From Tenderia sp965602225 (GTDB lineage Bacteria; Pseudomonadota; Gammaproteobacteria; Tenderiales; Tenderiaceae): a stretch of 64,000 bases of DNA. The position numbers and the translations under genes are program-made. Below the pieces are notes generated by a model, which did no database searches, was not told the DNA's origin, and worked only from the letters and a program-made list of their open reading frames with translations. Shown here one piece after another: positions 27,113-35,306 of this stretch. The stretch covers positions 1-64,000 of the forward strand of contig CBFCYE010000012.1 of the NCBI GenBank assembly GCA_965602225.1, in the 5' to 3' direction. The stretch's first letter is position 1, and every line of letters begins with the position of its first letter.

Positions 27113-28098
27113 CGCTGCTCTCCAAACGTGGCCAGTTGCGCCAGGCATTGATTCAGTTGCTCTTTACCCTGGGTCGGAGCTAACTCCACCCCGGGCAGGC
27201 GCAGGCCAAAGCGCTGTTGCTGACTGTCACCATCTAGCAGCCAACGGCACAACTGGCTCAGGCGGGTCTCGACATCCGCGCCACGGGTGTCGGCCCAGTC
27301 AAACCAAAGCTCCGGCGACTGATGCCGCTGGAACTGCTTGGTCACCAGCCCCTGCTCTTTGGCCAATGCCTTCCAATAGATATGTCGTGGTGAATCACCT
27401 GGCTGGTATTGGCGAAAACCATGAAAATCATCACTACCCTCCTCGATGGTTTCCATCCGTTCGCCTGTGCCCTGCGCCGTTTGTGGAAACGGTGCATGAT
27501 CGGCAGGGCGTGGATATACCAGGCTTTGTGCCTCCATATCGACATAGGCCCAGGCCCGAAACAGTCCTAAAGGATAACGAGTCGACAGGGTCACCCGCCC
27601 CAGTTGCAGCCGACCCCGCTGCGGTGCCGGAATCGCCAGGCTGATCTGGCAATGATCATCACTGTTCACCGATGTCACACTAGTCACACTGCTGATGCCC
27701 GCAGAACTCTGAACCTCAATATCAAAACGCCGCCGAGCCTGCCTGTTATTCAGCAACAGGGTAAACACGGCATGGCCGCCAGCAAAACAGGGTTCGGCAG
27801 CGGCCAGCTTGACCTCCAGTTTGACCAGATTGCGATAGGTATAAAGCAAAGAAACCAGACAGACACTACCGAGCCAAAAGGTCAGCACAAAGGCCATGCT
27901 GTTGCTGTAATTCATGGCCCCCAGCAGCATCAGCACAAGAATGCAGAAAAACACCAGACCCTGTTTGGTAGGCAAGATAAAGACGCGTTTATTACTAAGA
28001 GTGGCCGACTGGTTTGCCGAAGCGGCGAGATAGCGAACCCCACGCGGCCGAAGCCAGGCAGGCAAGGCATCAAGCCAGCGTTGTAGCGGAAGTTCCAT
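27109..28098 (-). CDS. DUF58-domain protein
   Basis: This 329-residue protein has two adjacent N-terminal membrane helices (about 45-85) and a C-terminal DUF58 domain with the signature FRQYQPGDSPRHIYWKALAKE. DUF58 proteins have a von Willebrand A-like fold and work with MoxR AAA+ chaperones. The gene abuts the moxR stop directly and overlaps tgpA by 4 bases, forming the widespread MoxR-DUF58-TgpA set, whose function is still poorly defined. Confidence 0.88.
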   Translation of the reverse strand: MELPLQRWLDALPAWLRPRGVRYLAASANQSATLSNKRVFILPTKQGLVFFCILVLMLLGAMNYSNSMAFVLTFWLGSVCLVSLLYTYRNLVKLEVKLAAAEPCFAGGHAVFTLLLNNRQARRRFDIEVQSSAGISSVTSVTSVNSDDHCQISLAIPAPQRGRLQLGRVTLSTRYPLGLFRAWAYVDMEAQSLVYPRPADHAPFPQTAQGTGERMETIEEGSDDFHGFRQYQPGDSPRHIYWKALAKEQGLVTKQFQRHQSPELWFDWADTRGADVETRLSQLCRWLLDGDSQQQRFGLRLPGVELAPTQGKEQLNQCLAQLATFGEQR

Positions 28099-29082
28099 TT
28101 AAGGAATAGGCACTTCCAGCAGCCGGGCGGCGAGTGAGTCCGGTCCCTGGCCACTGGCCTCCCCCCTGCCCTGCAAGCGATGCCCGGCCACAGCAGGCAA
28201 GACCATTTGCAGATCCTCCGGCAGCACATGAACCCGGCCATGTAACAAGGCCCAGGCCTGGGCGGCACGTAATAATGCCAGACCACCACGTGGTGACAGG
28301 CCCACACTAAACTCAGCCGATTGCCGACTGAAATCTAACAAGGCCTGCAAATAATCGAGCAAGGCATCAGAGACATGCACCTGCGCCACCTGGGCCTGCA
28401 CCGCCAATAGCTGTTGCGGTTTCAGCGCCGCAGCAAGTGTCGCCGCAATCTCGCGTCGGTCACGGCCAGACAATAATTCACGTTCAGCCTGTTTATCGGG
28501 ATAGCCCATAGTCAGGCGCATCAAAAACCGGTCCAGCTGTGACTCCGGCAAAGGAAAGGTGCCAATCTGATGCAGCGGGTTTTGGGTGGCAATGACAAAA
28601 AATGGCTTCGGCAAATCATAGGTATTACCCTCCACCGTCACCTGCTGTTCCTCCATTGCCTCCAGTAGGGCACTCTGGCATTTGGGCGTGGCGCGGTTGA
28701 CCTCATCGGCCAGCACCAGCTGAGCAAATATCGGCCCGGGGTGAAAAGTGAACTTGCCGTTGTCCTTGTCATAAATCGAGGCACCAAGAATGTCCGACGG
28801 CAACAAATCAGAAGTAAACTGCACCCGCTGAAACTCAAGCCCCATCACCCGTGCTAACACATGCGCCAGTGTAGTCTTGCCCATGCCGGGTTGGTCTTCA
28901 ATCAGCAAATGGCCCTTGGCCATCATGCAGGCCAAAGCCAGACGCAATTGCTGGTTTTTGCCCAGAATCACCTGCTCGGCAGAGGCCAGCACCTTATCCA
29001 TGGCATTGGCAATGGCCTTGGGATTAAGGCGCTGATTATTGTTAGCAGCAGTATTCAGTGTTTGAGGCGTCACAGTATTCAT
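28099..29082 (-). CDS. MoxR-family AAA+ ATPase
   Basis: This is a 327-residue chaperone-like ATPase. Walker A is DQPGMGKTTLA (63-73), Walker B is LVLADEVNRATPK, sensor 1 is FFVIATQNP, and the arginine finger region is FPLPESQLDRFLMR. MoxR proteins remodel or activate partner proteins bearing VWA-like domains, here most likely the adjacent DUF58 protein. It is the first gene of the leftward operon; a roughly 200-base gap upstream separates it from the divergent MxKDx lipoprotein gene. Confidence 0.92.
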   Translation of the reverse strand: MNTVTPQTLNTAANNNQRLNPKAIANAMDKVLASAEQVILGKNQQLRLALACMMAKGHLLIEDQPGMGKTTLAHVLARVMGLEFQRVQFTSDLLPSDILGASIYDKDNGKFTFHPGPIFAQLVLADEVNRATPKCQSALLEAMEEQQVTVEGNTYDLPKPFFVIATQNPLHQIGTFPLPESQLDRFLMRLTMGYPDKQAERELLSGRDRREIAATLAAALKPQQLLAVQAQVAQVHVSDALLDYLQALLDFSRQSAEFSVGLSPRGGLALLRAAQAWALLHGRVHVLPEDLQMVLPAVAGHRLQGRGEASGQGPDSLAARLLEVPIP

Positions 29083-29296
29083 AACAATTCATTTTAGTGA
29101 AGAAGGCAAAAACAACAAGAAACAGTCTATAGATGGTAGCGGCTGGCTAAAGCAGGACTTTATCAAGCAAGGACTAATCAGGCAGCGTGATTAAAAGCCG
29201 CTCGTGATGTTTTTGTGAGAATTAGACAACAGCTGTGTGAACTCTGTTTGTTTAACTGGTTAGTGTATTTCAAACCAATCAACAGGAGATTTCAAA

Positions 29297-29530
29297 ATGA
29301 AAAAGCTATCACTGGCAATACTACTGGCCGCATTCGCAACAGGCTGCACCACCATGGAATCAAACATGGGCTCATCAGACGACATGATGAAAAAAGACAA
29401 AATGATGACAGCCGACGATTCCATGAAGATGGACAATATGAATCACGAGACGATGAAAAAAGATTCAATGATGATGGATAACATGCAAGACGACGGCATG
29501 AAAAAAGACAGCATGATGGAGCCGATGTAA
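29297..29530 (+). CDS. Methionine-rich MxKDx pentapeptide-repeat lipoprotein
   Basis: This 77-residue precursor has a lipoprotein signal with lipobox AFATGC (cysteine 17). The mature part is almost all Met, Lys, Asp, Ser and Asn in loose five-residue units such as MKKDS and MMKKD. It fits the small family annotated as pentapeptide MXKDX repeat proteins. Methionine-rich exported peptides can bind copper or act as oxidant sinks, but no function is shown here. AGGAG precedes the ATG. It is divergent from moxR. Confidence 0.75.
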   Translation: MKKLSLAILLAAFATGCTTMESNMGSSDDMMKKDKMMTADDSMKMDNMNHETMKKDSMMMDNMQDDGMKKDSMMEPM

Positions 29531-29551
29531 CACAGCTTTATAGTTCCACCG

Positions 29552-29575
29552 CCGGGGTGCCCTGCTTCACCCCGG
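29552..29575 (+). terminator. GC-rich hairpin after the MxKDx gene
   Basis: CCGGGGTG and CACCCCGG form a perfect 8-bp stem with an 8-base loop about 20 bases after the stop. The T run is poor (TGACTTATTT), so it is a probable but atypical terminator. Confidence 0.5.
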
Positions 29576-29580
29576 TGACT

Positions 29581-29893
29581 TATTTAAATCTCAGATTGAA
29601 CTAACAGTTATATAGAAATAATTGCTGTGACTGTTATCGTTGCTGCGTTGCCATAATCATCATCTTTTAGACGTATTCTACTTGCAGTGTTTATCTGTAA
29701 ATAATAACGTGACAGGAAATTGTAAGTCACTGATTAATACTGTGAACAAATGTTACAGTGGAAATAATTACAAAAGGATAACGAGGCATGGGGTGAGCAT
29801 CACCCGCTTTAACGGACGCAAAAGTCTAACTGGGAACTGAACTACAAAACGATTAGGTATGAATAAGGTTGTTGTTATCAACGCTTATAATCT
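29581..29893. other. Gap without a recognisable gene
   Basis: The gap lies between the MxKDx lipoprotein and the CheY-like gene. A 66-codon open frame at 29640-29840 has no ribosome-binding site or family resemblance. I see no RNA gene. Confidence 0.4.
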
Positions 29894-30253
29894 TTAGCCT
29901 AAAAACTTTTTAACCAGCTCCAGTAACTGGTCCGGATTAAATGGTTTTACTATCCAGCCGGTTGCCCCTGCATCTTTACCTTTTGCCTTCATGTCGCCCG
30001 TTTCGGTTGTCAGGATTACTATAGGGGTGAATTTAAAATCAGCTAATGCCCGCAACGCCTTGGTTAAACTGATGCCATCCATTCTCGGCATATTCACATC
30101 AGCCAGCACAAAATCAATCTTGGCCGTTTTAATCTTGTCTAATGCATCAACACCATCGACTGCTTCGATAACGTCATAGCCTGCGTTTTTCAGCGTAAAG
30201 ACAATAACTTTGCGCATGGATGTAGAGTCATCAACTGTGAGTATTGTCGGCAT
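29894..30253 (-). CDS. CheY-like single-domain response regulator
   Basis: I place the start at the ATG at 30253 (119 residues) because AAAAGGAG lies just upstream; the longer frame has no such site. The receiver domain is complete: acidic pocket Asp8/Asp9 (LTVDDS), phosphoacceptor Asp52 (LADVNMPRMDG), the Thr in ILTTETG and the Lys in WIVKPF. There is no output domain, so it would act by protein contact, as in chemotaxis. No cognate kinase or flagellar gene is adjacent. Confidence 0.93.
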   Translation of the reverse strand: MPTILTVDDSTSMRKVIVFTLKNAGYDVIEAVDGVDALDKIKTAKIDFVLADVNMPRMDGISLTKALRALADFKFTPIVILTTETGDMKAKGKDAGATGWIVKPFNPDQLLELVKKFLG

Positions 30254-30497
30254 ATCACTCCTTTTTGCGCTAACCATTCGATCACCAAGTTATGGCTGCG
30301 GATTAGATAGTAATTTTCAGGATATTTAAATTTGTTGCAGTAGCAACTGTCGGAGCCAAAAACCATTAGCCGTTACTTATATTGTTGACTGTATTACCTG
30401 GTTTATTTAGATGTAATTCACATGTCATATATCCCCAACTATTTTTGGCAGAAAGAGAAAGGGGGATTATTGATTAAAAAGATTGGCTGCTAAATAT

Positions 30498-30526
30498 GGG
30501 CGTAATGACCAGTCGGGATTACGCCC
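30498..30526 (-). terminator. Hairpin downstream of small ORF
   Basis: GGGCGTAAT and ATTACGCCC form a perfect 9-bp stem with an 11-base loop. It lies about 30 bases after the stop of the 64-residue minus-strand gene. There is no strong T run, so it may be a terminator or an mRNA-stabilising hairpin. Confidence 0.45.
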
Positions 30527-30557
30527 AATAGATATTCAGAGGGGTTTGCCTAAGAAG

Positions 30558-30752
30558 TTATGCGTGTGTATCGATGATGCTGCCAATGGTGGAGGTCGAT
30601 GAAGGTTTAGGGCTGGATTCCGTTTGTTCGACCGCACCAGCACGGCTGCGGTCATTTTCAGTAGCATTGTCTTTTGTTGGCTGAGCCTGTTGAGTGTTGG
30701 TTGGTTGCTGGATTACGGGTGTGGCTGGTTGTGATACGCCGCTTATAGCCAT
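30558..30752 (-). CDS. Small Gln/Thr/Ser-rich hypothetical protein
   Basis: This is a 64-residue low-complexity polar protein (QPTNTQQAQPTKDN, SSPKPSSTST) with no signal peptide or membrane helix. I do not recognise it. An AAGGA site lies at a good distance before the ATG, and a hairpin follows the stop, which supports a real gene. Probably intrinsically disordered. Confidence 0.5.
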   Translation of the reverse strand: MAISGVSQPATPVIQQPTNTQQAQPTKDNATENDRSRAGAVEQTESSPKPSSTSTIGSIIDTHA

Positions 30753-30857
30753 TGATTTATTCCTTCTGTTTAAGAGTTCTCTAATGTTATCGGGCGTTGG
30801 AGAATGGCTCTTTAGGAATAAATTGATTAATTTAGTATGGTATTAAATATCAAGGAT

Positions 30858-31151
30858 TTATAAGAGGTTTGCGGTCCGTTCTACTATGCAATCGTAGTCG
30901 CCCGCCTCAAACTCACGGCAAATCAGGGGCCGTTGTTCGTAGATCGTACAGGCCATGGTGTCCCGGCTTAAGGCTGCACACCAGCCATCATGCAGCCGCC
31001 TCATGCTCTGTACGCCGAACTCATCGCTTTCAATATAATGTTCTGGCACGCCGGTCTCGGTAATCAGCATGACTTGCAAGCGGCAACAGCAGGCCTTGCA
31101 GTTTGCACAGGTGATGGCTGGTTCAGGTGGGTTTGTAAGCTCAATGCTCAT
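30858..31151 (-). CDS. YkgJ-family cysteine-cluster protein
   Basis: The 97-residue protein has a CANCKACCC cluster (residues 15-23) and further cysteines in GWCAAL, MACTIYEQRPLICREF and DYDC. This is the Fe/Zn-cluster pattern of the YkgJ/CxxCxxCC family, thought to bind an iron-sulfur or zinc centre. The specific function is unknown. It stands alone between two gene-poor gaps. Confidence 0.8.
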   Translation of the reverse strand: MSIELTNPPEPAITCANCKACCCRLQVMLITETGVPEHYIESDEFGVQSMRRLHDGWCAALSRDTMACTIYEQRPLICREFEAGDYDCIVERTANLL

Positions 31152-31285
31152 AATGGGTTTTGATGTCTATTTGGAGTGTGGGCTAATTTATCACACCTGG
31201 GATTTAGCCAGGCGGGCTTTGATTACGTATCTCTTCGTCACTCGGGCGAATACCCCAAAGGGCACAAGTGCCGGAGTCTAGTAAG

Positions 31286-31366
31286 TAGCCCGGATGAAGA
31301 GTAACGAAATCCGGGAGAGTATATGGGCCAAACCTGCCCTGGATTTTACTTCGTTACATCCAGGCT
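31286..31366. repeat. Pair of REP-like palindromic elements in opposite orientation
   Basis: The first element (31286-31315) reads TAGCCCGGATGAAGAGTAAC and continues to AATCCGGG. The second (31338-31366) begins CCTGGATTTTACTTCG and ends CATCCAGGCT; its complement closely resembles the first. Each folds by its CCCGGAT/ATCCGGG-type ends. This resembles extragenic REP/BIME sequences common in gammaproteobacterial gaps. They could stabilise mRNA or end transcription from the aldehyde dehydrogenase gene at 31408. Confidence 0.7.
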
Positions 31367-31407
31367 GCGGTGAATGAAATATTCGTATGGCTGGTAACAA
31401 GCAGACA

Positions 31408-32928
31408 TTAATTCGATAAATCAAACTTTATCCCCTGCGCCAATGGCAACTCATCACCCCAGTTGCTGGTATTGGTTTGTCTGCGCATATAGGCCTTCCA
31501 ACAATCGGAACCGGCTTCACGCCCACCGCCGGTTTCTTTTTCACCACCAAAGGCGCCGCCGATTTCAGCGCCGGATGTGCCGATGTTGACGTTGGCGATG
31601 CCACAGTCTGATCCGCGATTAGACAAGAAAAGTTCGGCATTTTTTATCGAGTTGGTAAAGATGGCAGATGACAGACCTTGCGGCACATCATTTTGCATGT
31701 AGATGGCACCTTCAAGATTGCGGTAGCGCATCACATATAAAATCGGGGCGAAGGTTTCTTGTTTGACAACAGTGTTTTGTTTTTTGACTTCGATGATGGT
31801 GGGCTGAACAAAATGGCCTTTGCCTTTAATGATTTTGCCACCAAAAAGAATATTACTGCCGCGACCCTGTATGTGAGCGATGGCCGCCTGGTAATCATTA
31901 ATGGCCGACTTATCTATCAGTGGCCCCATGAGTGTGTCATTGTCTAGCGGGCTGCCTATGCGCACCTGTTTATAGGCATTGACCAGGCGTGGCAATAGTT
32001 GATCATAAATGGATTCATGCACGATTAGTCGTCTGGTTGAGGTGCAGCGTTGCCCGGCGGTGCCAACAGCGCCAAAGACAATGGCAGGTATGGCCAGATC
32101 CAGGTCGGCGGTTTCATCGACAATAATGGCATTGTTGCCGCTGCACTCAAGCAGATATCTGCCTAGGCGTTTTGCTACTGTCTGGGCGACATAATGGCCA
32201 ACCTTGCTGGAGCCGGTGAATGACACCAGTGCGATACGTTTGTCGCGAACAAAACGTTTTGCGATGGTGTTGTCTTCAGGGATGAACATGGAGAAGATGC
32301 CGGGATAACCCATTTCTTCAAGCACGCTATTACAAATGTGTTGCACGGCAATGGCACACAAAGGTGTTTTTGAGGAAGGTTTCCAGACTACAGTGTTGCC
32401 GGCAATGGCAGCGATAAAGCCATTCCACGCCCACACCGCAACAGGAAAATTAAATGCACTGATAACACCGACCACACCAATGGGGTGCCATTGTTCATAC
32501 ATGCGATGCTCTGGTCGTTCGCTATGCATGGTCTTGCCATACAACATGCGTGACTGGCCAACGGCGAAGTCGGCAATGTCGATCATCTCCTGAACTTCAC
32601 CATCGCCCTCTTGTTTTATCTTGCCCATCTCCATTGCCACCAGACTACCGAGCGCGTCTTTGTGTTGGCGCAAGGCATCGCCGATGCGGCGCACTACTTC
32701 GCCGCGTTGCGGTGCCGGAACCTTGGCCCACTCCTTTTGCGCCGCGACACTGGTCTTCATGACTGTTTCATAGTCATCGACTGAACAGGTATGAACCTTG
32801 GCGATCAGTTCTTCAGTGGCGGGATTGAATGACTCTAATAATTTATTTCCATGAGCATCTGCCCAGCCGTTGGCACTATGGGTTGAGGCATTTTCTTGTT
32901 TTAGTTTTAAGGCCTTTAAGATATCCAT
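31408..32928 (-). CDS. amaB: ALDH7-type aldehyde dehydrogenase (aminoadipate semialdehyde dehydrogenase)
   Basis: The 506-residue NAD-dependent dehydrogenase most resembles the ALDH7/antiquitin group, which oxidises alpha-aminoadipate semialdehyde (piperideine-6-carboxylate) to aminoadipate in lysine breakdown. Key elements are FNFPVAVWAWN, FTGSSKVG, the general-base Glu in LLECSGNNAIIVDETADLDLA and the catalytic Cys in TAGQRCTSTRRL. It lies 12 bases after the saccharopine dehydrogenase-like gene; the ribosome-binding site TAAGGAG overlaps that gene's stop. This context supports the lysine assignment, but substrate is inferred. Confidence 0.88.
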   Translation of the reverse strand: MDILKALKLKQENASTHSANGWADAHGNKLLESFNPATEELIAKVHTCSVDDYETVMKTSVAAQKEWAKVPAPQRGEVVRRIGDALRQHKDALGSLVAMEMGKIKQEGDGEVQEMIDIADFAVGQSRMLYGKTMHSERPEHRMYEQWHPIGVVGVISAFNFPVAVWAWNGFIAAIAGNTVVWKPSSKTPLCAIAVQHICNSVLEEMGYPGIFSMFIPEDNTIAKRFVRDKRIALVSFTGSSKVGHYVAQTVAKRLGRYLLECSGNNAIIVDETADLDLAIPAIVFGAVGTAGQRCTSTRRLIVHESIYDQLLPRLVNAYKQVRIGSPLDNDTLMGPLIDKSAINDYQAAIAHIQGRGSNILFGGKIIKGKGHFVQPTIIEVKKQNTVVKQETFAPILYVMRYRNLEGAIYMQNDVPQGLSSAIFTNSIKNAELFLSNRGSDCGIANVNIGTSGAEIGGAFGGEKETGGGREAGSDCWKAYMRRQTNTSNWGDELPLAQGIKFDLSN

Positions 32929-32940
32929 ATTTTGTACTCC

Positions 32941-34032
32941 TTATGCGTAGTACTTGCCGAAGCGATTGTTAATGACTTGATCCAGGCGAATACTTTCTTG
33001 AGTGACGAAGCCGTGAAATTTATCGCTGTTATCCAATACGATATCCATGACGCTGCATATACCAGCGGCAGTTGTGACCTGAATAGAAGACCAGCGCTTG
33101 CCAGCGATATCTTGAGGGTAGACCTTTTTGACATAGTTCTCTTCCAGCAACTCGCCATTGATACGCCCGCTTGCAGCAACATAGACCAGCACTACATCTT
33201 GCAGTGTTTTGGGGATGGAGTTTTCAAGAATGCGTTTGAGTGTGTCGCGATCATCGTTGAGGCGTAGATCATTCATCAACAGTTTGATCTCTTTGCAGTG
33301 GCCGGGATAACGCATGGTCTTGTAGTTCATACTGCGGATCTTGCCATCGTAGGTTTCGGCTAAAGTGCCGAGGCCGCCGGAGGTATTAAAGGCTTCATAG
33401 AGCACGCCATCAAGGGTGATGGTTTCATAACCTTCCAGCGGTTGTAGTGCCACCATTTCATTTTCTTCAATGCCGTAACAGGTGTTGCCGTATTCATTGA
33501 TCAGGCCGTCGGTGGACCAGGTCAGTGAATATTTCAACACATTATTAGGATTGACCGGCAAGGCACCGACACGCATCTTGACCGTATCAATGGTGTCGAA
33601 GTGTTGCATCAAATCATTGGCGGCGATGCTGATAAATCCCGGTGCCAGACCACACTGCGGCATAAAGACATTTTGTTTACCGGCGCTGAGTTTGTGCACA
33701 TGGCGAGTGACCTCTACGTCTTCTGTGAGGTCAAAGTAATTAAGGTCATAACGGGCTGCCAGATCAGCCACCAAAGTATTGCAGTAATAAGGCAGGCCGG
33801 AGATGACGGCATCATATTTATGTTTTTGCATAACCTTGGCCAGGGCGGCCTCATCCTGGGCATCAAGCAGAAAGGCATTCACATCACACAGCCCTGTCTC
33901 CTGACACAACTTTTGTGCCGCATCGGTGTCGAGGCTACCGACGTGAACATCATAATCACCAGACTCTGCCAGCATGCAGGTAATGAGTGAGCCTATCTTG
34001 CCTGAACCTAATAGTAAGACTTGACGTTTCAT
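32941..34032 (-). CDS. Saccharopine dehydrogenase-family protein
   Basis: I place the start at the ATG at 34032 (363 residues), which follows GGAGG at a good distance; an upstream start five codons earlier is less likely. The N-terminal Rossmann fold has LLGSGKIGSLI, and the family core contains YFDLTEDVEVTRHV, MPQCGLAPGF and YGNTCYGIEENE. Saccharopine dehydrogenase of this LYS9 type splits saccharopine into glutamate and aminoadipate semialdehyde, the substrate of the following gene. No lysine-ketoglutarate reductase gene is in the window, so it could instead use another imine-type substrate. Confidence 0.85.
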   Translation of the reverse strand: MKRQVLLLGSGKIGSLITCMLAESGDYDVHVGSLDTDAAQKLCQETGLCDVNAFLLDAQDEAALAKVMQKHKYDAVISGLPYYCNTLVADLAARYDLNYFDLTEDVEVTRHVHKLSAGKQNVFMPQCGLAPGFISIAANDLMQHFDTIDTVKMRVGALPVNPNNVLKYSLTWSTDGLINEYGNTCYGIEENEMVALQPLEGYETITLDGVLYEAFNTSGGLGTLAETYDGKIRSMNYKTMRYPGHCKEIKLLMNDLRLNDDRDTLKRILENSIPKTLQDVVLVYVAASGRINGELLEENYVKKVYPQDIAGKRWSSIQVTTAAGICSVMDIVLDNSDKFHGFVTQESIRLDQVINNRFGKYYA

Positions 34033-34116
34033 AAACGTTACCTCCATTTGGCCGATAATATAGTTATAGACACCCGCTGCGCCTTCCGCGTGGCCTCAGA
34101 TCTTACAGGAGGCTCC

Positions 34117-35298
34117 ATGTCTTCAAATCAATATTCCAGTTTTGCCAATACCCTTGCCAGGCAACTGCTTGAAAATGAATCTGCTTTTTATTCAGACAAC
34201 AAACAAAAACAGCGAGTTCATGTGCGTGGCAATGATGCTCAGGTGTTTGCACTTGATATGACGCCATTCATGGCCACACCTGAACCAGTTAGCGCCAGAC
34301 AATGGTTTGATGGCGTTAACTGTGTCTCTAAGTTGTTATCGGCATATCAGGGCGCAAAGCAAAGTCTGCCGTTTGAGATGGATATTCCGGAGGCACGAAA
34401 AAACGTATCTGCATACGCCGATGATTTTTTAATCGCCATCCTCGCTAAGGCCAATGCAGCCTTAACCGATCAACAAGCAGCACTGATTGCCAACTGGGTT
34501 AAACATCTGGATGTCTACTGTGCTGTGAAATCGGTGGAATCATTTTTGTACAGCCATGCGGATTTGAAACTGCTGGAGATTGCCCCTGATTATGGTTGGG
34601 ATGTGCTCTTCGATCATATGGCGATTCGTTGTGGCAGTCAGGAGTATAAAGATGCCGAGCGAGTTTCTGATCTTCTGAAACAGGACCACGGTTATGTTTC
34701 AACCCAGTTTGCGGCCGAGGCCTATTATCAGTTTCCCGATGGTTGGAACGCCTACCCTGTTTACAAGATTTTAGAGAATGGTCAGGTGTTGCGGGTGTTT
34801 GTTGATCAGTCCGATGCCGAAGATGAAACTCAGATTATTCAGCACTGGAATCGGGTCTATGGTTATACCGCTCATCACGTGGGCATCCGTGCAACCCAAC
34901 TTGTTGATGGTGTGCGTGTGGCAGTGCCGTTGGATGAGGTGATGCAGGCCTTAACAAAATCCGGTGTCGAAATTCTTACGCCAACCGGACATTACACCGA
35001 AGGCCTGTTATTACAGGTGTTTACTCGGCCGGAAAAAAACACCTACATCCCCGCCAATCTAAAGGCAGAGGTTATCGCTCATGGTGAGAATCTTGAAAAG
35101 ACCATTGAGAATGCCAAACTGTTGGAGTTGGTATCGCGCAAAGAAATGCAGCCGTTACAGGCGAAAAAATATTTCGCCCTATATGGTCTGAAATACGATG
35201 CCAATAACCCGCATCACTCGGCACCGCTGTATCAATATTTTTTACCGGCGCAGGCGGCGCATGTGATCAAGACATCGCAGCAGGTGTTGGCAGGTTAG
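34117..35298 (+). CDS. DUF1338-like protein, possible 2-oxoadipate dioxygenase/decarboxylase
   Basis: I start at the ATG at 34117 (393 residues) because AGGAGG precedes it; the longer frame overlaps the divergent gene. The central part has a vicinal-oxygen-chelate look: FDHMAIR (His167, Arg171) matches the HxxxR metal/substrate motif of HglS, the DUF1338 enzyme converting 2-oxoadipate to 2-hydroxyglutarate, and TAHHVGIR supplies further histidines. The N-terminal 150 residues are unlike HglS as I remember it. The divergent lysine-type genes favour this assignment, since aminoadipate leads to 2-oxoadipate. I am only moderately sure. Confidence 0.55.
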   Translation: MSSNQYSSFANTLARQLLENESAFYSDNKQKQRVHVRGNDAQVFALDMTPFMATPEPVSARQWFDGVNCVSKLLSAYQGAKQSLPFEMDIPEARKNVSAYADDFLIAILAKANAALTDQQAALIANWVKHLDVYCAVKSVESFLYSHADLKLLEIAPDYGWDVLFDHMAIRCGSQEYKDAERVSDLLKQDHGYVSTQFAAEAYYQFPDGWNAYPVYKILENGQVLRVFVDQSDAEDETQIIQHWNRVYGYTAHHVGIRATQLVDGVRVAVPLDEVMQALTKSGVEILTPTGHYTEGLLLQVFTRPEKNTYIPANLKAEVIAHGENLEKTIENAKLLELVSRKEMQPLQAKKYFALYGLKYDANNPHHSAPLYQYFLPAQAAHVIKTSQQVLAG

Positions 35299-35306
35299 CT
35301 TTGTTG

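Noticed and set aside
29640..29840. 66-codon open frame in the gap before the response regulator
   Set aside because: No ribosome-binding site and no recognisable protein features.
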